Origin: Streptomyces pristinaespiralis
GTDB lineage: Bacteria > Actinomycetota > Actinomycetes > Streptomycetales > Streptomycetaceae
NCBI RefSeq assembly: GCF_001278075.1
Contig: NZ_CP011340.1
Location: forward strand, 3,720,001-3,784,000
DNA: 64,000 nucleotides
Direction: 5' to 3'
The notes beneath the pieces were generated by a model. It saw only the letters and a program-made list of their open reading frames with translations, ran no database searches and had not been told where the DNA came from. Made by a program: the position numbers and the translations under genes. The stretch's first letter is position 1, and each line of letters begins with the position of its first letter. Positions 27,362-36,819 of the stretch are shown here, one piece after another.

Positions 27362-30300
27362 TCAGACCTCTTCGACGCTGCTCGGCTCACGCCGGGACAG
27401 GTCGATACCGAGCTCCTCCGCGGCGCGGAAGACGTCCTCGTCCGTGTCGCGCATCTCGATGGACATACCGTCCGAGGAGAGCACCTCCACGTTGAGGCAG
27501 AGCGACTGCATTTCCTTGATGAGCACCTTGAAGGACTCGGGAATGCCGGGCTCGGGGATGTTCTCGCCCTTGACGATGGCCTCGTAGACCTTCACGCGGC
27601 CGGTCACGTCGTCGGACTTGATGGTCAGCAGCTCCTGGAGGGCGTAGGCCGCTCCATAAGCCTCGAGTGCCCACACCTCCATCTCTCCGAACCGCTGGCC
27701 ACCGAACTGGGCCTTACCACCCAGCGGCTGCTGGGTGATCATCGAGTACGGACCGGTCGAACGGGCGTGCAGCTTGTCGTCGACCAGGTGGTGGAGCTTG
27801 AGGATGTACATGTACCCGATCGAGATCGGGTCCGGGAACGGCTCGCCGGAGCGGCCGTCGAACAGGTTGGCCTTGCCGGACGACTGGACCAGGCGGTCGC
27901 CGTCACGGTTGGGGATCGTGGCATCGAAGAGGCCGGCGATCTCGTCCTCACGCGCACCGTCGAAGACCGGGGTCGCGACGTTGGTGCCGGGGGCGACCTG
28001 GTCGGCGCCGATGGCCTGCAGGCGCTGCGCCCAGTCGTCCGCCAGCCCGGAGACGTCCCAGCCGCGGCTGGCGAGCCAGCCGAGGTGGATCTCCAGGACC
28101 TGTCCCGGGTTCATTCGGGACGGGACACCCAGCGGGTTGAGGATGATGTCGACCGGGGTGCCGTCCTCCAGGAACGGCATGTCCTCGATCGGCAGGATCT
28201 TCGAGATGACGCCCTTGTTGCCGTGACGGCCGGCGAGCTTGTCACCGTCGGTGATCTTGCGCTTCTGGGCCACGTAGACGCGGACCAGCTGGTTGACGCC
28301 CGGGGGAAGCTCGTCGCCCTCCTCGCGGTCGAAGACGCGCACACCGATGACCTTGCCGGTCTCACCGTGCGGCACCTTCAGCGAGGTGTCACGGACCTCA
28401 CGCGCCTTCTCACCGAAGATCGCGCGGAGCAGACGCTCCTCCGGGGTCAGCTCGGTCTCACCCTTGGGCGTGACCTTGCCGACCAGGATGTCGCCGGCGA
28501 CGACCTCGGCACCGATACGGATGATGCCGCGCTCGTCGAGGTCCGCGAGGACCTCCTCGGAGACGTTCGGGATGTCCCGGGTGATCTCCTCGGGGCCGAG
28601 CTTGGTGTCACGGGCGTCGACCTCGTGCTCCTCGATGTGGATCGAGGAGAGGACGTCGTCCTGCACGAGGCGCTGCGACAGGATGATCGCGTCCTCGTAG
28701 TTGTGACCCTCCCACGGCATGAACGCCACGAGCAGGTTCTTGCCGAGCGCCATCTCACCGTTCTCGGTGGCGGGGCCGTCGGCGAGGACCTGGCCCTCGA
28801 TGACGCGGTCGCCCTCGGAGACGATGACCTTCTGGTTCACCGAGGTGCCCTGGTTCGAGCGGGAGAACTTCGCGATGCGGTACGTGGTGTACGTGCCGTC
28901 GTCGTTCGCGACGGTGACGTAGTCGGCCGAGACCTCCTGGATGACACCGTCCTTCTCCGCCTTGATGACGTCGCCGGCGTCGGTGGCACAGCGGTACTCC
29001 ATGCCGGTGCCGACGAGCGGGGCCTCCGCCTTGATGAGCGGAACGGCCTGACGCATCATGTTCGCGCCCATGAGGGCACGGTTGGCGTCGTCGTGCTCGA
29101 GGAAGGGGATCATGGCCGTCGCGACCGACACCATCTGGCGCGGCGAGACGTCCATGTAGTCGACCTCGGTCGGCGGGACGTAGTCGACCTCGCCGCCACG
29201 ACGGCGGACCAGCACGCGTGCCTCGGTGAAGCGCAGCTCGTCGCTCAGGGTGGCGTTCGCCTGGGCGATGACGAAGCGGTCCTCCTCGTCGGCGGTCAGG
29301 TAGTCGACCTCGTCGGTGACCTGGCCGTCCGTGACCTTGCGGTACGGGGTCTCGACGAAGCCGAACGCGTTGACCCGGCCGTAGGACGCGAGCGAGCCGA
29401 TCAGACCGATGTTCGGGCCTTCAGGGGTCTCGATCGGGCACATGCGGCCGTAGTGCGACGGGTGCACGTCACGGACCTCGAAGCCGGCCCGCTCACGGGA
29501 CAGACCACCCGGGCCAAGAGCCGACAGGCGGCGCTTGTGGGTGAGACCCGACAGCGGGTTGTTCTGGTCCATGAACTGCGACAGCTGGCTGGTGCCGAAG
29601 AACTCCTTGATGGAGGCGACGACCGGCCGGATGTTGATCAGCGTCTGCGGCGTGATCGCCTCGACGTCCTGCGTCGTCATGCGCTCACGCACGACGCGCT
29701 CCATACGAGCCAGACCCGTACGGACCTGGTTCTGGATGAGCTCGCCGACGTTACGCAGACGGCGGTTGCCGAAGTGGTCGATGTCGTCGGTCTCGACGAC
29801 GATCTGGGTGCCGGACTCGCCGACCGTCTCGGTCTCGCCGGCGTGCAGCTTGACCAGGTACTTGATGGTGGCGATGACGTCGTCGGTGGTGAGCACGCCG
29901 GCGTCCAGCGGCTCGTCCGCGCCGAGCTTCTTGTTCACCTTGTAGCGGCCGACCTTGGCGAGGTCGTAGCGCTTCGGGTTGAAGTAGAGGTTCTCGAGCA
30001 GCGTCTGGGCCGCCTCGCGCGTCGGGGGCTCGCCCGGACGCAGCTTGCGGTAGATGTCGAGCAGCGCGTCGTCCTGGCCCTGGGTGTGGTCCTTCTCCAG
30101 GGTGGCGCGCATGGACTCGTACTCGCCGAACTCCTCGAGGATCTGCTCGGTGGTCCAGCCGAGCGCCTTGAGCAGGACGGTCACGGACTGCTTGCGCTTG
30201 CGGTCGATGCGGACACCGACCATGTCGCGCTTGTCGATCTCCATCTCCAGCCAGGCACCCCGGGACGGGATGATCTTGGCCGTGAAGATGTCCTTGTCGG

Positions 30301-30847
30301 ACGTCTTGTCGATGTTGGAGTCGAAGTAGACACCCGGCGAGCGGACCAGCTGCGACACGACGACACGCTCGGTGCCGTTGATGACGAAGGTGCCCTTGTT
30401 GGTCATGAGCGGGAAGTCGCCCATGAAGACCGTCTGGGACTTGATCTCGCCGGTCTCGTTGTTGGTGAACTCGGCCGTGACGAAGAGCGGGGCCGCGTAC
30501 GTGAAGTCGCGCTCCTTGCACTCGTCGATCGAGTTCTTCGGGGGCTCGAAACGGTGGTCGCGGAAGGTCAGCGACATCGACCCGGAGAAGTCCTCGATCG
30601 GCGAGATCTCCTCGAAGATCTCTTCCAGACCGGACTTGGTGGGGACGTCCTGTCCGCTTTCGAGAGCCGCCTCGACACGAGCCTTCCATGCGGCGTTGCC
30701 GAGCAGCCAGTCAAAGCTCTCGGTCTGCAGCGCGAGGAGGTTCGGAACCTCGAGGGGCTCCTTGATCTTTGCAAAGGAGATGCGCAGCGGGGCAGTGCTG
30801 GCGCCGTTGTTCGTATTCGCGGTCGAGGCGTTGCGCGAGGCGGCCAA
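27362..30847 (-). CDS. rpoB: RNA polymerase subunit beta
   Basis: The beta subunit forms the second half of the catalytic cleft and is the rifampicin target. I chose a TTG start at 30847, giving [14 protein letters not shown] and 1161 residues. A GGAAGGA ribosome-binding site lies seven bases ahead of it, whereas the in-frame GTG at 30877 has none. The rifampicin region [20 protein letters not shown] with [12 protein letters not shown] has the Asp, His and Ser residues of sensitive enzymes. It is separated from rplL by 553 bases that contain its own promoter. Confidence 0.98.
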   Translation of the reverse strand: MAASRNASTANTNNGASTAPLRISFAKIKEPLEVPNLLALQTESFDWLLGNAAWKARVEAALESGQDVPTKSGLEEIFEEISPIEDFSGSMSLTFRDHRFEPPKNSIDECKERDFTYAAPLFVTAEFTNNETGEIKSQTVFMGDFPLMTNKGTFVINGTERVVVSQLVRSPGVYFDSNIDKTSDKDIFTAKIIPSRGAWLEMEIDKRDMVGVRIDRKRKQSVTVLLKALGWTTEQILEEFGEYESMRATLEKDHTQGQDDALLDIYRKLRPGEPPTREAAQTLLENLYFNPKRYDLAKVGRYKVNKKLGADEPLDAGVLTTDDVIATIKYLVKLHAGETETVGESGTQIVVETDDIDHFGNRRLRNVGELIQNQVRTGLARMERVVRERMTTQDVEAITPQTLINIRPVVASIKEFFGTSQLSQFMDQNNPLSGLTHKRRLSALGPGGLSRERAGFEVRDVHPSHYGRMCPIETPEGPNIGLIGSLASYGRVNAFGFVETPYRKVTDGQVTDEVDYLTADEEDRFVIAQANATLSDELRFTEARVLVRRRGGEVDYVPPTEVDYMDVSPRQMVSVATAMIPFLEHDDANRALMGANMMRQAVPLIKAEAPLVGTGMEYRCATDAGDVIKAEKDGVIQEVSADYVTVANDDGTYTTYRIAKFSRSNQGTSVNQKVIVSEGDRVIEGQVLADGPATENGEMALGKNLLVAFMPWEGHNYEDAIILSQRLVQDDVLSSIHIEEHEVDARDTKLGPEEITRDIPNVSEEVLADLDERGIIRIGAEVVAGDILVGKVTPKGETELTPEERLLRAIFGEKAREVRDTSLKVPHGETGKVIGVRVFDREEGDELPPGVNQLVRVYVAQKRKITDGDKLAGRHGNKGVISKILPIEDMPFLEDGTPVDIILNPLGVPSRMNPGQVLEIHLGWLASRGWDVSGLADDWAQRLQAIGADQVAPGTNVATPVFDGAREDEIAGLFDATIPNRDGDRLVQSSGKANLFDGRSGEPFPDPISIGYMYILKLHHLVDDKLHARSTGPYSMITQQPLGGKAQFGGQRFGEMEVWALEAYGAAYALQELLTIKSDDVTGRVKVYEAIVKGENIPEPGIPESFKVLIKEMQSLCLNVEVLSSDGMSIEMRDTDEDVFRAAEELGIDLSRREPSSVEEV

Positions 30848-30854
30848 GAGGGGG

Positions 30855-30861
30855 TCCTTCC
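30855..30861 (-). promoter_or_regulatory. Ribosome-binding site deciding the rpoB TTG start
   Basis: GGAAGGA on the minus strand is seven bases ahead of the TTG at 30847. This supports TTG over the GTG 30 bases upstream. Confidence 0.75.
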
Positions 30862-31009
30862 GAGGGCTCGGACTCACTACGCGCGTACCGGTCCCGTGTT
30901 GGGAACGGAGGGAGAAACCCCAGCTAGGGGCTGTTCTTCATCCGAAGCTCAGACACGGGCATGCCCCTGGTGACGGGCAGAGGGCAGCTAACAGGCAGCG
31001 CAAAGGGTC

Positions 31010-31038
31010 AGTGTAGCCAGTTGGCACACTGATGTCCA
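31010..31038 (-). promoter_or_regulatory. rpoB promoter with overlapping palindrome
   Basis: On the minus strand TGGACA (31033-31038) and TACACT (31010-31015) are 17 bases apart, a strong promoter. The stretch 31009-31031, covering the spacer and the -10, is a near-perfect inverted repeat: CAGTGTGCCA and TGGCTACACTG arms with one bulged base. Confidence 0.7.
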
Positions 31039-31323
31039 GTGCGGGTTTTCGAGACCCTCGAGACCCTCGTTTTTCTCATCTCCGCGAACCCCATGCGCCG
31101 TGAGGCGCACATCGATACTGCCCGTTCGGTCGTCGATCCATGCCTCGGAACGTGGATCGTTGTGACGACGCGTCCTGAGAATTGCGCGCTGCGTGCGGTT
31201 CGTCAAGGCCCCCGCCCCTGAGCTGCTGCTCCGGGATCTTCGTCGGCCGCCGTGAGGGGCGCACGGCGAAGATCACCATACTCCCAGGAGGGAGCGGAAC
31301 AAGGCACCCTCCGCCGGAACGCC

Positions 31324-31357
31324 GAAGGGCGACCACCCGCTTGGGTGATCGCCCTTC
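31324..31357 (-). terminator. rplL terminator or attenuator
   Basis: A 15-bp stem with one mismatch (31324-31338 with 31343-31357) around a four-base loop lies 44 bases past the rplL stop. It has a GAAGGGCG/CGCCCTTC base like other terminators in the window. Some read-through into rpoB is likely, as in other bacteria. Confidence 0.7.
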
Positions 31358-31400
31358 AGTGTGTGCGCGTTACAGCGCGGGAGTCAGAAGACTCGCGAGG

Positions 31401-31784
31401 TCACTTGACCTCGACGGAGGCGCCGGCAGCCTTGAGGGACTCGGCAGCCTTCTCCGCGGCGTCCTTGGCGACCTTCTCGAGGACCGGCTTCGGGGTGCCG
31501 TCGACGAGGTCCTTGGCCTCCTTCAGACCCAGGGAGGTCAGCTCACGCACGACCTTGATGACCTGGATCTTCTTCTCACCGGCGCCGGTGAGGATGACGT
31601 CGAACTCGTCCTGCTCGGCCTCGGCCTCGGCCGGGGCGGCAGCAGCGCCACCGGCGGCAACGGCGACCGGGGCGGCGGCGGTGACGTCGAACTTCTCCTC
31701 GAAGGCCTTCACGAACTCGGAGAGCTCGATGAGGGTCATCTCCTCGAACTGCGCAAGCAGGTCGTCCTGGGACAGCTTCGCCAT
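31401..31784 (-). CDS. rplL: 50S ribosomal protein L7/L12
   Basis: L7/L12 forms the multimeric stalk that recruits translation factors. The ATG at 31784 gives [18 protein letters not shown] and 127 residues, with a GGAAGGA site upstream; longer readings are not supported. The N-terminal dimerisation domain, an Ala-rich hinge ([17 protein letters not shown]) and the C-terminal factor-binding domain ([20 protein letters not shown]) are all present. Confidence 0.98.
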   Translation of the reverse strand: MAKLSQDDLLAQFEEMTLIELSEFVKAFEEKFDVTAAAPVAVAAGGAAAAPAEAEAEQDEFDVILTGAGEKKIQVIKVVRELTSLGLKEAKDLVDGTPKPVLEKVAKDAAEKAAESLKAAGASVEVK

Positions 31785-31893
31785 GATGGCGTCCTTCCAC
31801 TCATTCGGCAGGTGCCGTGTGTACATGTGAGGCGGGCGTACGTTCGGCCCGCTGCGACCGTCGCCTCAGGCGGCGGTCAATGCGCGAGCCGAG

Positions 31894-32424
31894 TTACTCG
31901 GCACCGCCCTGCTCGGCCTTCTTGGCACGAAGCGCCTCCGCGGTGCGGACGAACTTCGAGGGAAGCGCCTGGAAGAGCGCGGCAGCCTGGGACTGCTTGC
32001 CCTTCATGGCGCCCGCCAGCTTGGCGAGCAGAACCTCGCGGGACTCGAGGTCCGCAAGCTTCTTGATCTCATCGGCGGACAGCGCCTTGCCATCAAGGAC
32101 ACCGCCCTTGATGATCAGGTTCGGGTTGTCCTTGGCGAAGTCACGAAGACCCTTCGCCGACTCCACCGGGTCACCGGTGATGAAGGCAACCGCCGTCGGA
32201 CCAGTGAAGTGGTCGTCGAGCGAGTTGATCCCGGCCTCGTTGGCCGCGATCTTGGTCAGCGTGTTCTTCACCACGGCGTACTGGGCGTTCTCACCGAGCG
32301 AACGGCGCAGCTCCTTGAGCTGAGCCACGGTGAGACCCCGGTACTCGGTCAGCACGGCGGCGTTCGAGCTGCGGAACGACTCCGTCAGCTCGGCCACCGC
32401 GGCAGCCTTGTCGGGCCTTGCCAT
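31894..32424 (-). CDS. rplJ: 50S ribosomal protein L10
   Basis: L10 anchors the L7/L12 stalk and, as the L10-L12 complex, represses its own mRNA. The ATG at 32424 gives [20 protein letters not shown] and 176 residues, the normal Streptomyces length. It has [20 protein letters not shown] and the C-terminal L12-binding helix. It is preceded by a structured leader and followed by rplL after 109 bases. Confidence 0.98.
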   Translation of the reverse strand: MARPDKAAAVAELTESFRSSNAAVLTEYRGLTVAQLKELRRSLGENAQYAVVKNTLTKIAANEAGINSLDDHFTGPTAVAFITGDPVESAKGLRDFAKDNPNLIIKGGVLDGKALSADEIKKLADLESREVLLAKLAGAMKGKQSQAAALFQALPSKFVRTAEALRAKKAEQGGAE

Positions 32425-32470
32425 GAGCGTCGGCCTCCTTCCGGGTGATGAGGACCGCTCAGAAGGGCCG

Positions 32471-32506
32471 AACAAAACGAAACGCCCCGGCGCAGGCGCA
32501 CGGGGC
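32471..32506 (-). terminator. Attenuator-like hairpin in the rplJ leader
   Basis: The outer arms 32484-32489 and 32501-32506 (GCCCCG/CGGGGC), extended by three inner pairs with one bulge, form a stem. On the transcribed strand it is followed directly by GTTTCGTTTTGTT. This looks like an intrinsic terminator placed about 45 bases before the L10 start, which would fit attenuation of rplJL. Confidence 0.65.
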
Positions 32507-32636
32507 TGAGCTCGACCGGAATTGCTTCCGGGAACTTTCCACAGTCACCTGCGCAGGACGTCCGCTACTGAGCGGATCCTTCGGCCACCGGACCCTCGGA
32601 AGGAGAGCACGGCAACGACCAGCGGTCTTTGGCTTC
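32507..32636 (-). promoter_or_regulatory. Probable L10 leader (autoregulatory RNA)
   Basis: The rplJ leader contains, at about 32540-32555, GCGCAGGTGACTGTGG on the transcribed strand, which resembles the kink-turn core of bacterial L10 leaders. A stem-loop with arms 32561-32566 and 32571-32576 lies beside it. In known L10 leaders the L10-L12 complex binds this region. Here the downstream terminator-like hairpin suggests a transcriptional switch. Confidence 0.55.
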
Positions 32637-32642
32637 TGTGGA

Positions 32643-32672
32643 AGAGTACGGGACCGGGTCCCGGTCAGGCAA
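32643..32672 (-). promoter_or_regulatory. rplJ promoter
   Basis: On the minus strand TTGCCT (32667-32672) and TACTCT (32643-32648) are 18 bases apart. The spacer contains the palindrome GGGACCCGGTCCC. The start would be near 32636, giving a leader of about 212 bases. Confidence 0.5.
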
Positions 32673-32705
32673 ATCCACCCGATTGCGTCAGGGCGGCGCG
32701 GTACG

Positions 32706-33590
32706 TCAGGCGCTCCCGGCCTCGTTCATCATCTCTGCCAGGTCGACGGTCTCGGCGGCGGGCGGGGCCGTCACGGTCACCGGCTTGTTGACCGACAGCA
32801 GCTTGATGGTGAGATCCATCGGGCCCTCCTTCGTCGTGCTGCGGGTCCGGACCTGCTTGGTCTGGTCGTTCTCGTCGATCCAGATGTCCATGGTGAGCTT
32901 CTCGACGCCGAGCTTCTCGTACTGCTCGAGGGTCCCCTCACGGCGCTTCTTGGTCTCCGCGTCCTCGCCGGCCAGGCTCGCACGCATGGCGTCGAGGGTC
33001 AGGGTGCCCGTGTAGTGCGTGGTCTCCACGCCGTCGACGGACTCCTCCCCCACCTTCTTGAGGTCCTTGGAGGCGGTGAGCGCCGCCGTGTCCTGGGCGG
33101 GGTTCTTGTCCGCCTGGGCCGTCAGCTCGGCCAGCGGGTCCTCGCCGCCGGCCTCCTTGAGGGCCGCGAGGTCGAACTTCATCCACGTCTTGCCGGCCTC
33201 GAGCGGCTCCCCGCCGTTGAGGTACATCGCCTCACCGACGAGGCGGATCTCCACCTCTCCGGCCTCGGCCCCCACGCCGCCCTTCATCTTCATGCTCATG
33301 GCCAGCGGCTTCATGGTCATGGAGGCCTGGGCCTCGATGTCGCCGCCCCCGGGGACGGTGCCGCTCATCGAGTAGCTCAGCGAGGTGAGCTTCTCGTTCT
33401 TCTCCGCAGCGCGCTTGACCGCGGCGGCCGGGGTGACCTCGACGGGCTTGTCCGCGGACGAGGACGCCTGGGCGGACCCGGAGGCCTTGCCGGACGACGT
33501 CTTGCCGTCCTCGTCGGTGCACGCCGCCGTGCCGCAGAGCAGTACACCGGCCAGGACTATCCCGGCTGTCTTCCGGAGCTTTGAGTTCAC
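32706..33590 (-). CDS. Putative lipoprotein, LppX/LprAFG-like
   Basis: The GTG at 33590 gives MNSKLRKTAGIVLAGVLLCG followed by TAAC, a signal peptide with a lipobox-like cysteine at residue 23. The mature part begins with a Ser/Ala/Gly-rich linker. It then has alternating beta-type segments (SYSMSGTVPGGGDIEAQASM, TMDIWIDENDQTKQVRT) reminiscent of the LolA/LppX-like lipoproteins of actinobacteria, which carry lipids or lipid-linked molecules at the cell surface. The protein is 294 residues. It sits between the rplKA and rplJL operons but is not a translation gene. The family assignment is by fold-like pattern only. Confidence 0.7.
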   Translation of the reverse strand: MNSKLRKTAGIVLAGVLLCGTAACTDEDGKTSSGKASGSAQASSSADKPVEVTPAAAVKRAAEKNEKLTSLSYSMSGTVPGGGDIEAQASMTMKPLAMSMKMKGGVGAEAGEVEIRLVGEAMYLNGGEPLEAGKTWMKFDLAALKEAGGEDPLAELTAQADKNPAQDTAALTASKDLKKVGEESVDGVETTHYTGTLTLDAMRASLAGEDAETKKRREGTLEQYEKLGVEKLTMDIWIDENDQTKQVRTRSTTKEGPMDLTIKLLSVNKPVTVTAPPAAETVDLAEMMNEAGSA

Positions 33591-33672
33591 GATCCCCCCA
33601 CGGGATTTTGCTTGCTCTTGATCTTTCCGGAACAGCCTAGCCCCCCTCTCCGACAACGTGCCCGCAAATAGA

Positions 33673-33709
33673 GCCGGCCCCCGCAGCTCGAGGAGCTGCG
33701 GGGGCCGGC
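33673..33709 (-). terminator. rplKA terminator
   Basis: A perfect 16-bp stem (33673-33688 with 33694-33709) and five-base loop lies 33 bases past the rplA stop. It is one of the strongest hairpins in the window. The transcribed strand continues with TCTATTT. Confidence 0.85.
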
Positions 33710-33742
33710 CCGGACGCGATGCCCGCGACTGCCGTCCAGGGA

Positions 33743-34471
33743 TCAGACGGCGGCCGGGTCCTCCTCGACGAGGAGGTTGCGGGTGCGGTTGGAGTCCAGC
33801 GGGATGCCGGGGCCCATCGTCGTGGTCAGGGTCGCCTTCTTGATGTAGCGGCCCTTCGCGGCGGACGGCTTGAGACGGAGGATCTCCTCCAGCGCCGCGG
33901 CGTAGTTCTCGACCAGCTTCGTCTCGTCGAAGGAGACCTTGCCGATGATGAAGTGCAGGTTCGAGTGCTTGTCGACGCGGAACTCGATCTTGCCGCCCTT
34001 GATCTCGTTGACGGCCTTGGCGACGTCCATGGTGACGGTGCCGGTCTTCGGGTTCGGCATCAGACCACGCGGACCGAGCACACGGCCGAGGCGGCCGACC
34101 TTGCCCATGAGGTCCGGGGTGGCGACGACCGCGTCGAACTCGTTCAGGCGGTTGCCCTTGGAGATCTCGTCGATCAGTTCGTCGGAGCCGACGATGTCGG
34201 CGCCCGCGGCTTCCGCGGCCGCAGCACGGTCACCGGTCGCGAAGACCAGGACCCGGGCGGTCTTGCCGGTGCCGTGCGGAAGGTTGACGGTGCCACGGAC
34301 CATCTGGTCGGCCTTACGCGGGTCAACGCCCAGACGGAAGGCGACCTCGACGGTGCCGTCGAACTTGGTGGCGGCGGTGTCCTTGGCGAGACGGACGGCC
34401 TCGAGCGGGGCGTAGTTACGCTCCCGGTCGATCTTGGCGTCCGCAGCGCGGAGAGTCTTGCTGCGCTTCAC
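33743..34471 (-). CDS. rplA: 50S ribosomal protein L1
   Basis: L1 forms the mobile stalk at the E site and in many bacteria represses its own rplKA mRNA. The GTG at 34471 gives [20 protein letters not shown] and 242 residues, with AGGAG six bases upstream. The [20 protein letters not shown] motif is the family signature. Eighty bases separate it from rplK. Confidence 0.97.
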   Translation of the reverse strand: MKRSKTLRAADAKIDRERNYAPLEAVRLAKDTAATKFDGTVEVAFRLGVDPRKADQMVRGTVNLPHGTGKTARVLVFATGDRAAAAEAAGADIVGSDELIDEISKGNRLNEFDAVVATPDLMGKVGRLGRVLGPRGLMPNPKTGTVTMDVAKAVNEIKGGKIEFRVDKHSNLHFIIGKVSFDETKLVENYAAALEEILRLKPSAAKGRYIKKATLTTTMGPGIPLDSNRTRNLLVEEDPAAV

Positions 34472-34551
34472 TTCTGCTCCTGAGGTGTTGAGCGTGGAGT
34501 CGTGGTGCGGACCAGCGCTTGGTCCTACCACTGGGGCTTACGAGGGGGCTG

Positions 34552-34986
34552 TCAGCCCTCGACCGTGATGCCCATGGAACGGGCGGTGCCGGCAATGATC
34601 TTCGACGCGGCGTCGAGGTCATTGGCGTTCAGGTCGGGGAGCTTGGTCGTGGCGATCTCGCGGACCTGGGCAGCCGTCAGCTTGGCGACCTTGGTCTTGT
34701 GCGGCTCGCCGGAGCCCTTGTCCACACCCGCGGCCTTGAGGATCAGCTTGGCGGCCGGCGGAGTCTTGGTGATGAAGGTGAAGGAACGGTCCTCGTAGAC
34801 CGTGATCTCCACCGGCACGACCATGCCACGCTGCGACTCGGTCGCGGCGTTGTAGGCCTTGCAGAACTCCATGATGTTGACGCCGTGCTGACCCAGGGCG
34901 GGGCCGACCGGCGGAGCCGGGTTGGCCGCACCGGCCTGGATCTGGAGCTTGATAAGCCCCGTGACCTTCTTCTTCTTGGGAGGCAT
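34552..34986 (-). CDS. rplK: 50S ribosomal protein L11
   Basis: L11 binds the GTPase-associated centre of 23S rRNA and is the thiostrepton target region; it is also needed for RelA-type stringent response. The 144-residue protein begins [20 protein letters not shown] and has [20 protein letters not shown] and RSMGITVEG. It follows the nusG terminator, so rplKA likely has its own promoter within 34987-35089, though I see no clear one. Confidence 0.98.
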
Positions 34987-35089
34987 TGCTCTCTCCGGGT
35001 CCTAGTGAGAGTTATCCGCCTGCCACCCGATCATCCGGATGGAGGCATACCGCACAACGATAACGGGTATCTATGCGCGGCCAAAAACC

Positions 35090-35130
35090 GAGCAGGTCAG
35101 ACAGCCTGCGAGAGGCGGTCTGACCTGTTC
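35090..35130 (-). terminator. nusG terminator
   Basis: A 13-bp stem (35090-35102 with 35118-35130, one G-U pair) encloses a loop that folds further. On the transcribed strand it is followed by GGTTTTTGG, a proper T-run. It separates the secE-nusG transcript from rplK. Confidence 0.85.
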
Positions 35131-35153
35131 GGAAACCTGGCGCCCAGAAGGAA

Positions 35154-36050
35154 CTAGTTCTTCTGGATCTGGTCGAAGCTGAGCTCGACCGGGGTCTCGC
35201 GGCCGAAGATCTCGACGAGGCCCTTGACCTTCTTCGAGTCGGCGTTGATCTCGTTGATCGTGGCCTGCAGCGTCGCGAACGGGCCGTCGGTGACGGTGAC
35301 CGAGTCGCCGACCTCGAAGTCCAGCACCTGGACCTCGACCTTGCGGGCGGGAGCCGGCTTGCCCTCGGCCTCCGCGGCCTCGCGGGCGGCCTTCTCCTCG
35401 GCCTCCGGGGCGAGCATCTTGACGATCTCGTCCAGGGTCAGCGGGTACGGGTCGTAGGCGTTGCCGACGAAGCCGGTGACACCGGGGGTGTTGCGGACGA
35501 CGCCCCAGGACTCGTTCGTCAGATCCATGCGGACGAGAACGTAGCCGGGCAGCTTGTTCTGCCGGACGTTCTTGCGCTCGCCGTTCTTGATCTGGACGAT
35601 CTCTTCCTCGGGGACCTCGGCCTGGTAGATGAACTCCTCGACGTTCAGCGAGACGGCACGCTGCTCCAGGTTGGCCTTCACGCGCTTCTCGTAGCCCGCG
35701 TAGGTGTGGATCACGTACCACTCGCCGGGGAGACCACGGAGCTCGTCCCGGAGGGCGGCGACCGGGTCGACGGGAGCCGCCGGCTCCTCGTCCGCCTCTT
35801 CGGCGCTCTCCTCGGGAGCCTCTTCCGCGCTCTCTTCCGGAGCCTCGGCGTCCTCGGAACCGGCCTCGTCCTCGTCGACGTTCTCGACGTGCAGGGCCTC
35901 GTCCTCGGCCGGCTCACCGGCGGCGTCGTCGGCAGCCTCTGCCTGGTCCGGCTCCTCAGCGTCCGACGCCTCGACGATGTCGAGCTCGTCCTCAGGGGAC
36001 TCGAAGCTCTCGCCGGAACGGTCGGCGTCGTTCAGGTTCGGGTCAGACAC
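35154..36050 (-). CDS. nusG: Transcription termination/antitermination factor NusG
   Basis: NusG binds RNA polymerase and links it to Rho or to S10 on the ribosome. The GTG at 36050 gives a 298-residue protein. About 115 N-terminal residues are extremely acidic (many Glu/Asp/Ala, including repeated [10 protein letters not shown]), an extension seen in Streptomyces. The NGN domain follows ([20 protein letters not shown]), then the KOW motif near the end ([20 protein letters not shown]). An ATG 12 codons upstream is less likely, because AGGAAG precedes the GTG. Confidence 0.97.
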   Translation of the reverse strand: MSDPNLNDADRSGESFESPEDELDIVEASDAEEPDQAEAADDAAGEPAEDEALHVENVDEDEAGSEDAEAPEESAEEAPEESAEEADEEPAAPVDPVAALRDELRGLPGEWYVIHTYAGYEKRVKANLEQRAVSLNVEEFIYQAEVPEEEIVQIKNGERKNVRQNKLPGYVLVRMDLTNESWGVVRNTPGVTGFVGNAYDPYPLTLDEIVKMLAPEAEEKAAREAAEAEGKPAPARKVEVQVLDFEVGDSVTVTDGPFATLQATINEINADSKKVKGLVEIFGRETPVELSFDQIQKN

Positions 36051-36122
36051 GATGGCTTCTTCCTGGATACAGATGGGGTGGAACATGCGAAAGGGGCGCC
36101 GATTTCCGGCGCCCTCCGCGGA

Positions 36123-36410
36123 TCAGCCGAAGACGTACTTGACTGCTTCCTGGAAGCCATAGTCAATCACGGTCACGAGGCCGATCATGATGACGACGAA
36201 GATAATCACCACTGTGGTGTACGTCGTCAGTTGATTACGAGTCGGCCAGACGACCTTGCGCAGTTCGGCGACGATCTGGCGGTAGAAGAGAGCCAGGCGA
36301 CCCAGCGGGCCCTTCTTGCCGCGCTTGCCGCCCTTGCGGGTCTTCTTCTTCGACTCCGGCGTCTCGTCCTCGGCATCAGGCATGTCGATGGAGCCTACGG
36401 CGTCCGTCAC
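36123..36410 (-). CDS. secE: Preprotein translocase subunit SecE
   Basis: SecE is the small membrane partner of SecY. The 95-residue protein has a charged Lys-rich N-terminal part (KKKTRKGGKRGKKG). It then has the amphipathic segment FYRQIVAELRKVVWPTRNQL and a single membrane span (TYTTVVIIFVVIMIGLVTVI). It lies between tRNA-Trp and nusG, a conserved order. Confidence 0.97.
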   Translation of the reverse strand: MTDAVGSIDMPDAEDETPESKKKTRKGGKRGKKGPLGRLALFYRQIVAELRKVVWPTRNQLTTYTTVVIIFVVIMIGLVTVIDYGFQEAVKYVFG

Positions 36411-36518
36411 GATCTCTCACCTGATTCCCGGGTCGTGGCCGTGCCGCGCCCGGTGGAGCCGCACGGCGGTGCATAGAAGTACGTACATGCGCACACAGCC
36501 TGGCGAAGGTGTGTGTAG

Positions 36519-36591
36519 CAGGGCCGGAGGGACTTGAACCCCCAACCGCTGGTTTTGGAGACCAGTGCTCTACCAATTGAGCTACGACCCT
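36519..36591 (-). tRNA. trpT: tRNA-Trp (CCA anticodon)
   Basis: The 73-base gene folds into a full cloverleaf with acceptor AGGGTCG/CGGCCCT and anticodon CCA in CTCCAAA. The 3' CCA end is not encoded. It lies upstream of secE, as in mycobacteria. Confidence 0.97.
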
Positions 36592-36604
36592 TTGTGACTC
36601 CCCC

Positions 36605-36633
36605 AACCTACCGCATCCGTCCGGGTGCACTAA
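36605..36633 (-). promoter_or_regulatory. Candidate promoter for tRNA-Trp/secE/nusG
   Basis: On the minus strand TTAGTG (36628-36633) and TAGGTT (36605-36610) are 17 bases apart, ending 14 bases ahead of the tRNA. The -35 is weak. The 13 bases GGATGCGGTAGGT here also occur in the rpsL promoter spacer. Confidence 0.4.
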
Positions 36634-36819
36634 GTGCCCGGCTCGGACTTGGCTGGTGAGGGCCAACAGCCAGTGAGTGTACGTGTTCCCAGGCCCGGCG
36701 TCGAACACAAAGCCCGGCCACCCCCTTCCGGACCCTTCCGCGGTCCGCCGCAGGTCCGGGTTGTCCGCCCTTCGAAACCTGTGTGCCGGGTCCTTGTGGC
36801 GTCTGGGAGCATGGGCCGT

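Larger units (their letters stand above)
30848..31323 (-). other. rpoB leader and rplL-rpoB intergenic region
   Basis: This region has no convincing gene. It holds the rpoB leader (30848 to about 31003), the rpoB promoter at 31010-31038, and upstream sequence with a hairpin at 31248-31268 (arms CGCCGTG and CACGGCG, extended by ATCTT/AAGAT with a bulge). That hairpin could be a processing site in transcripts reading through from rplL. Confidence 0.55.
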
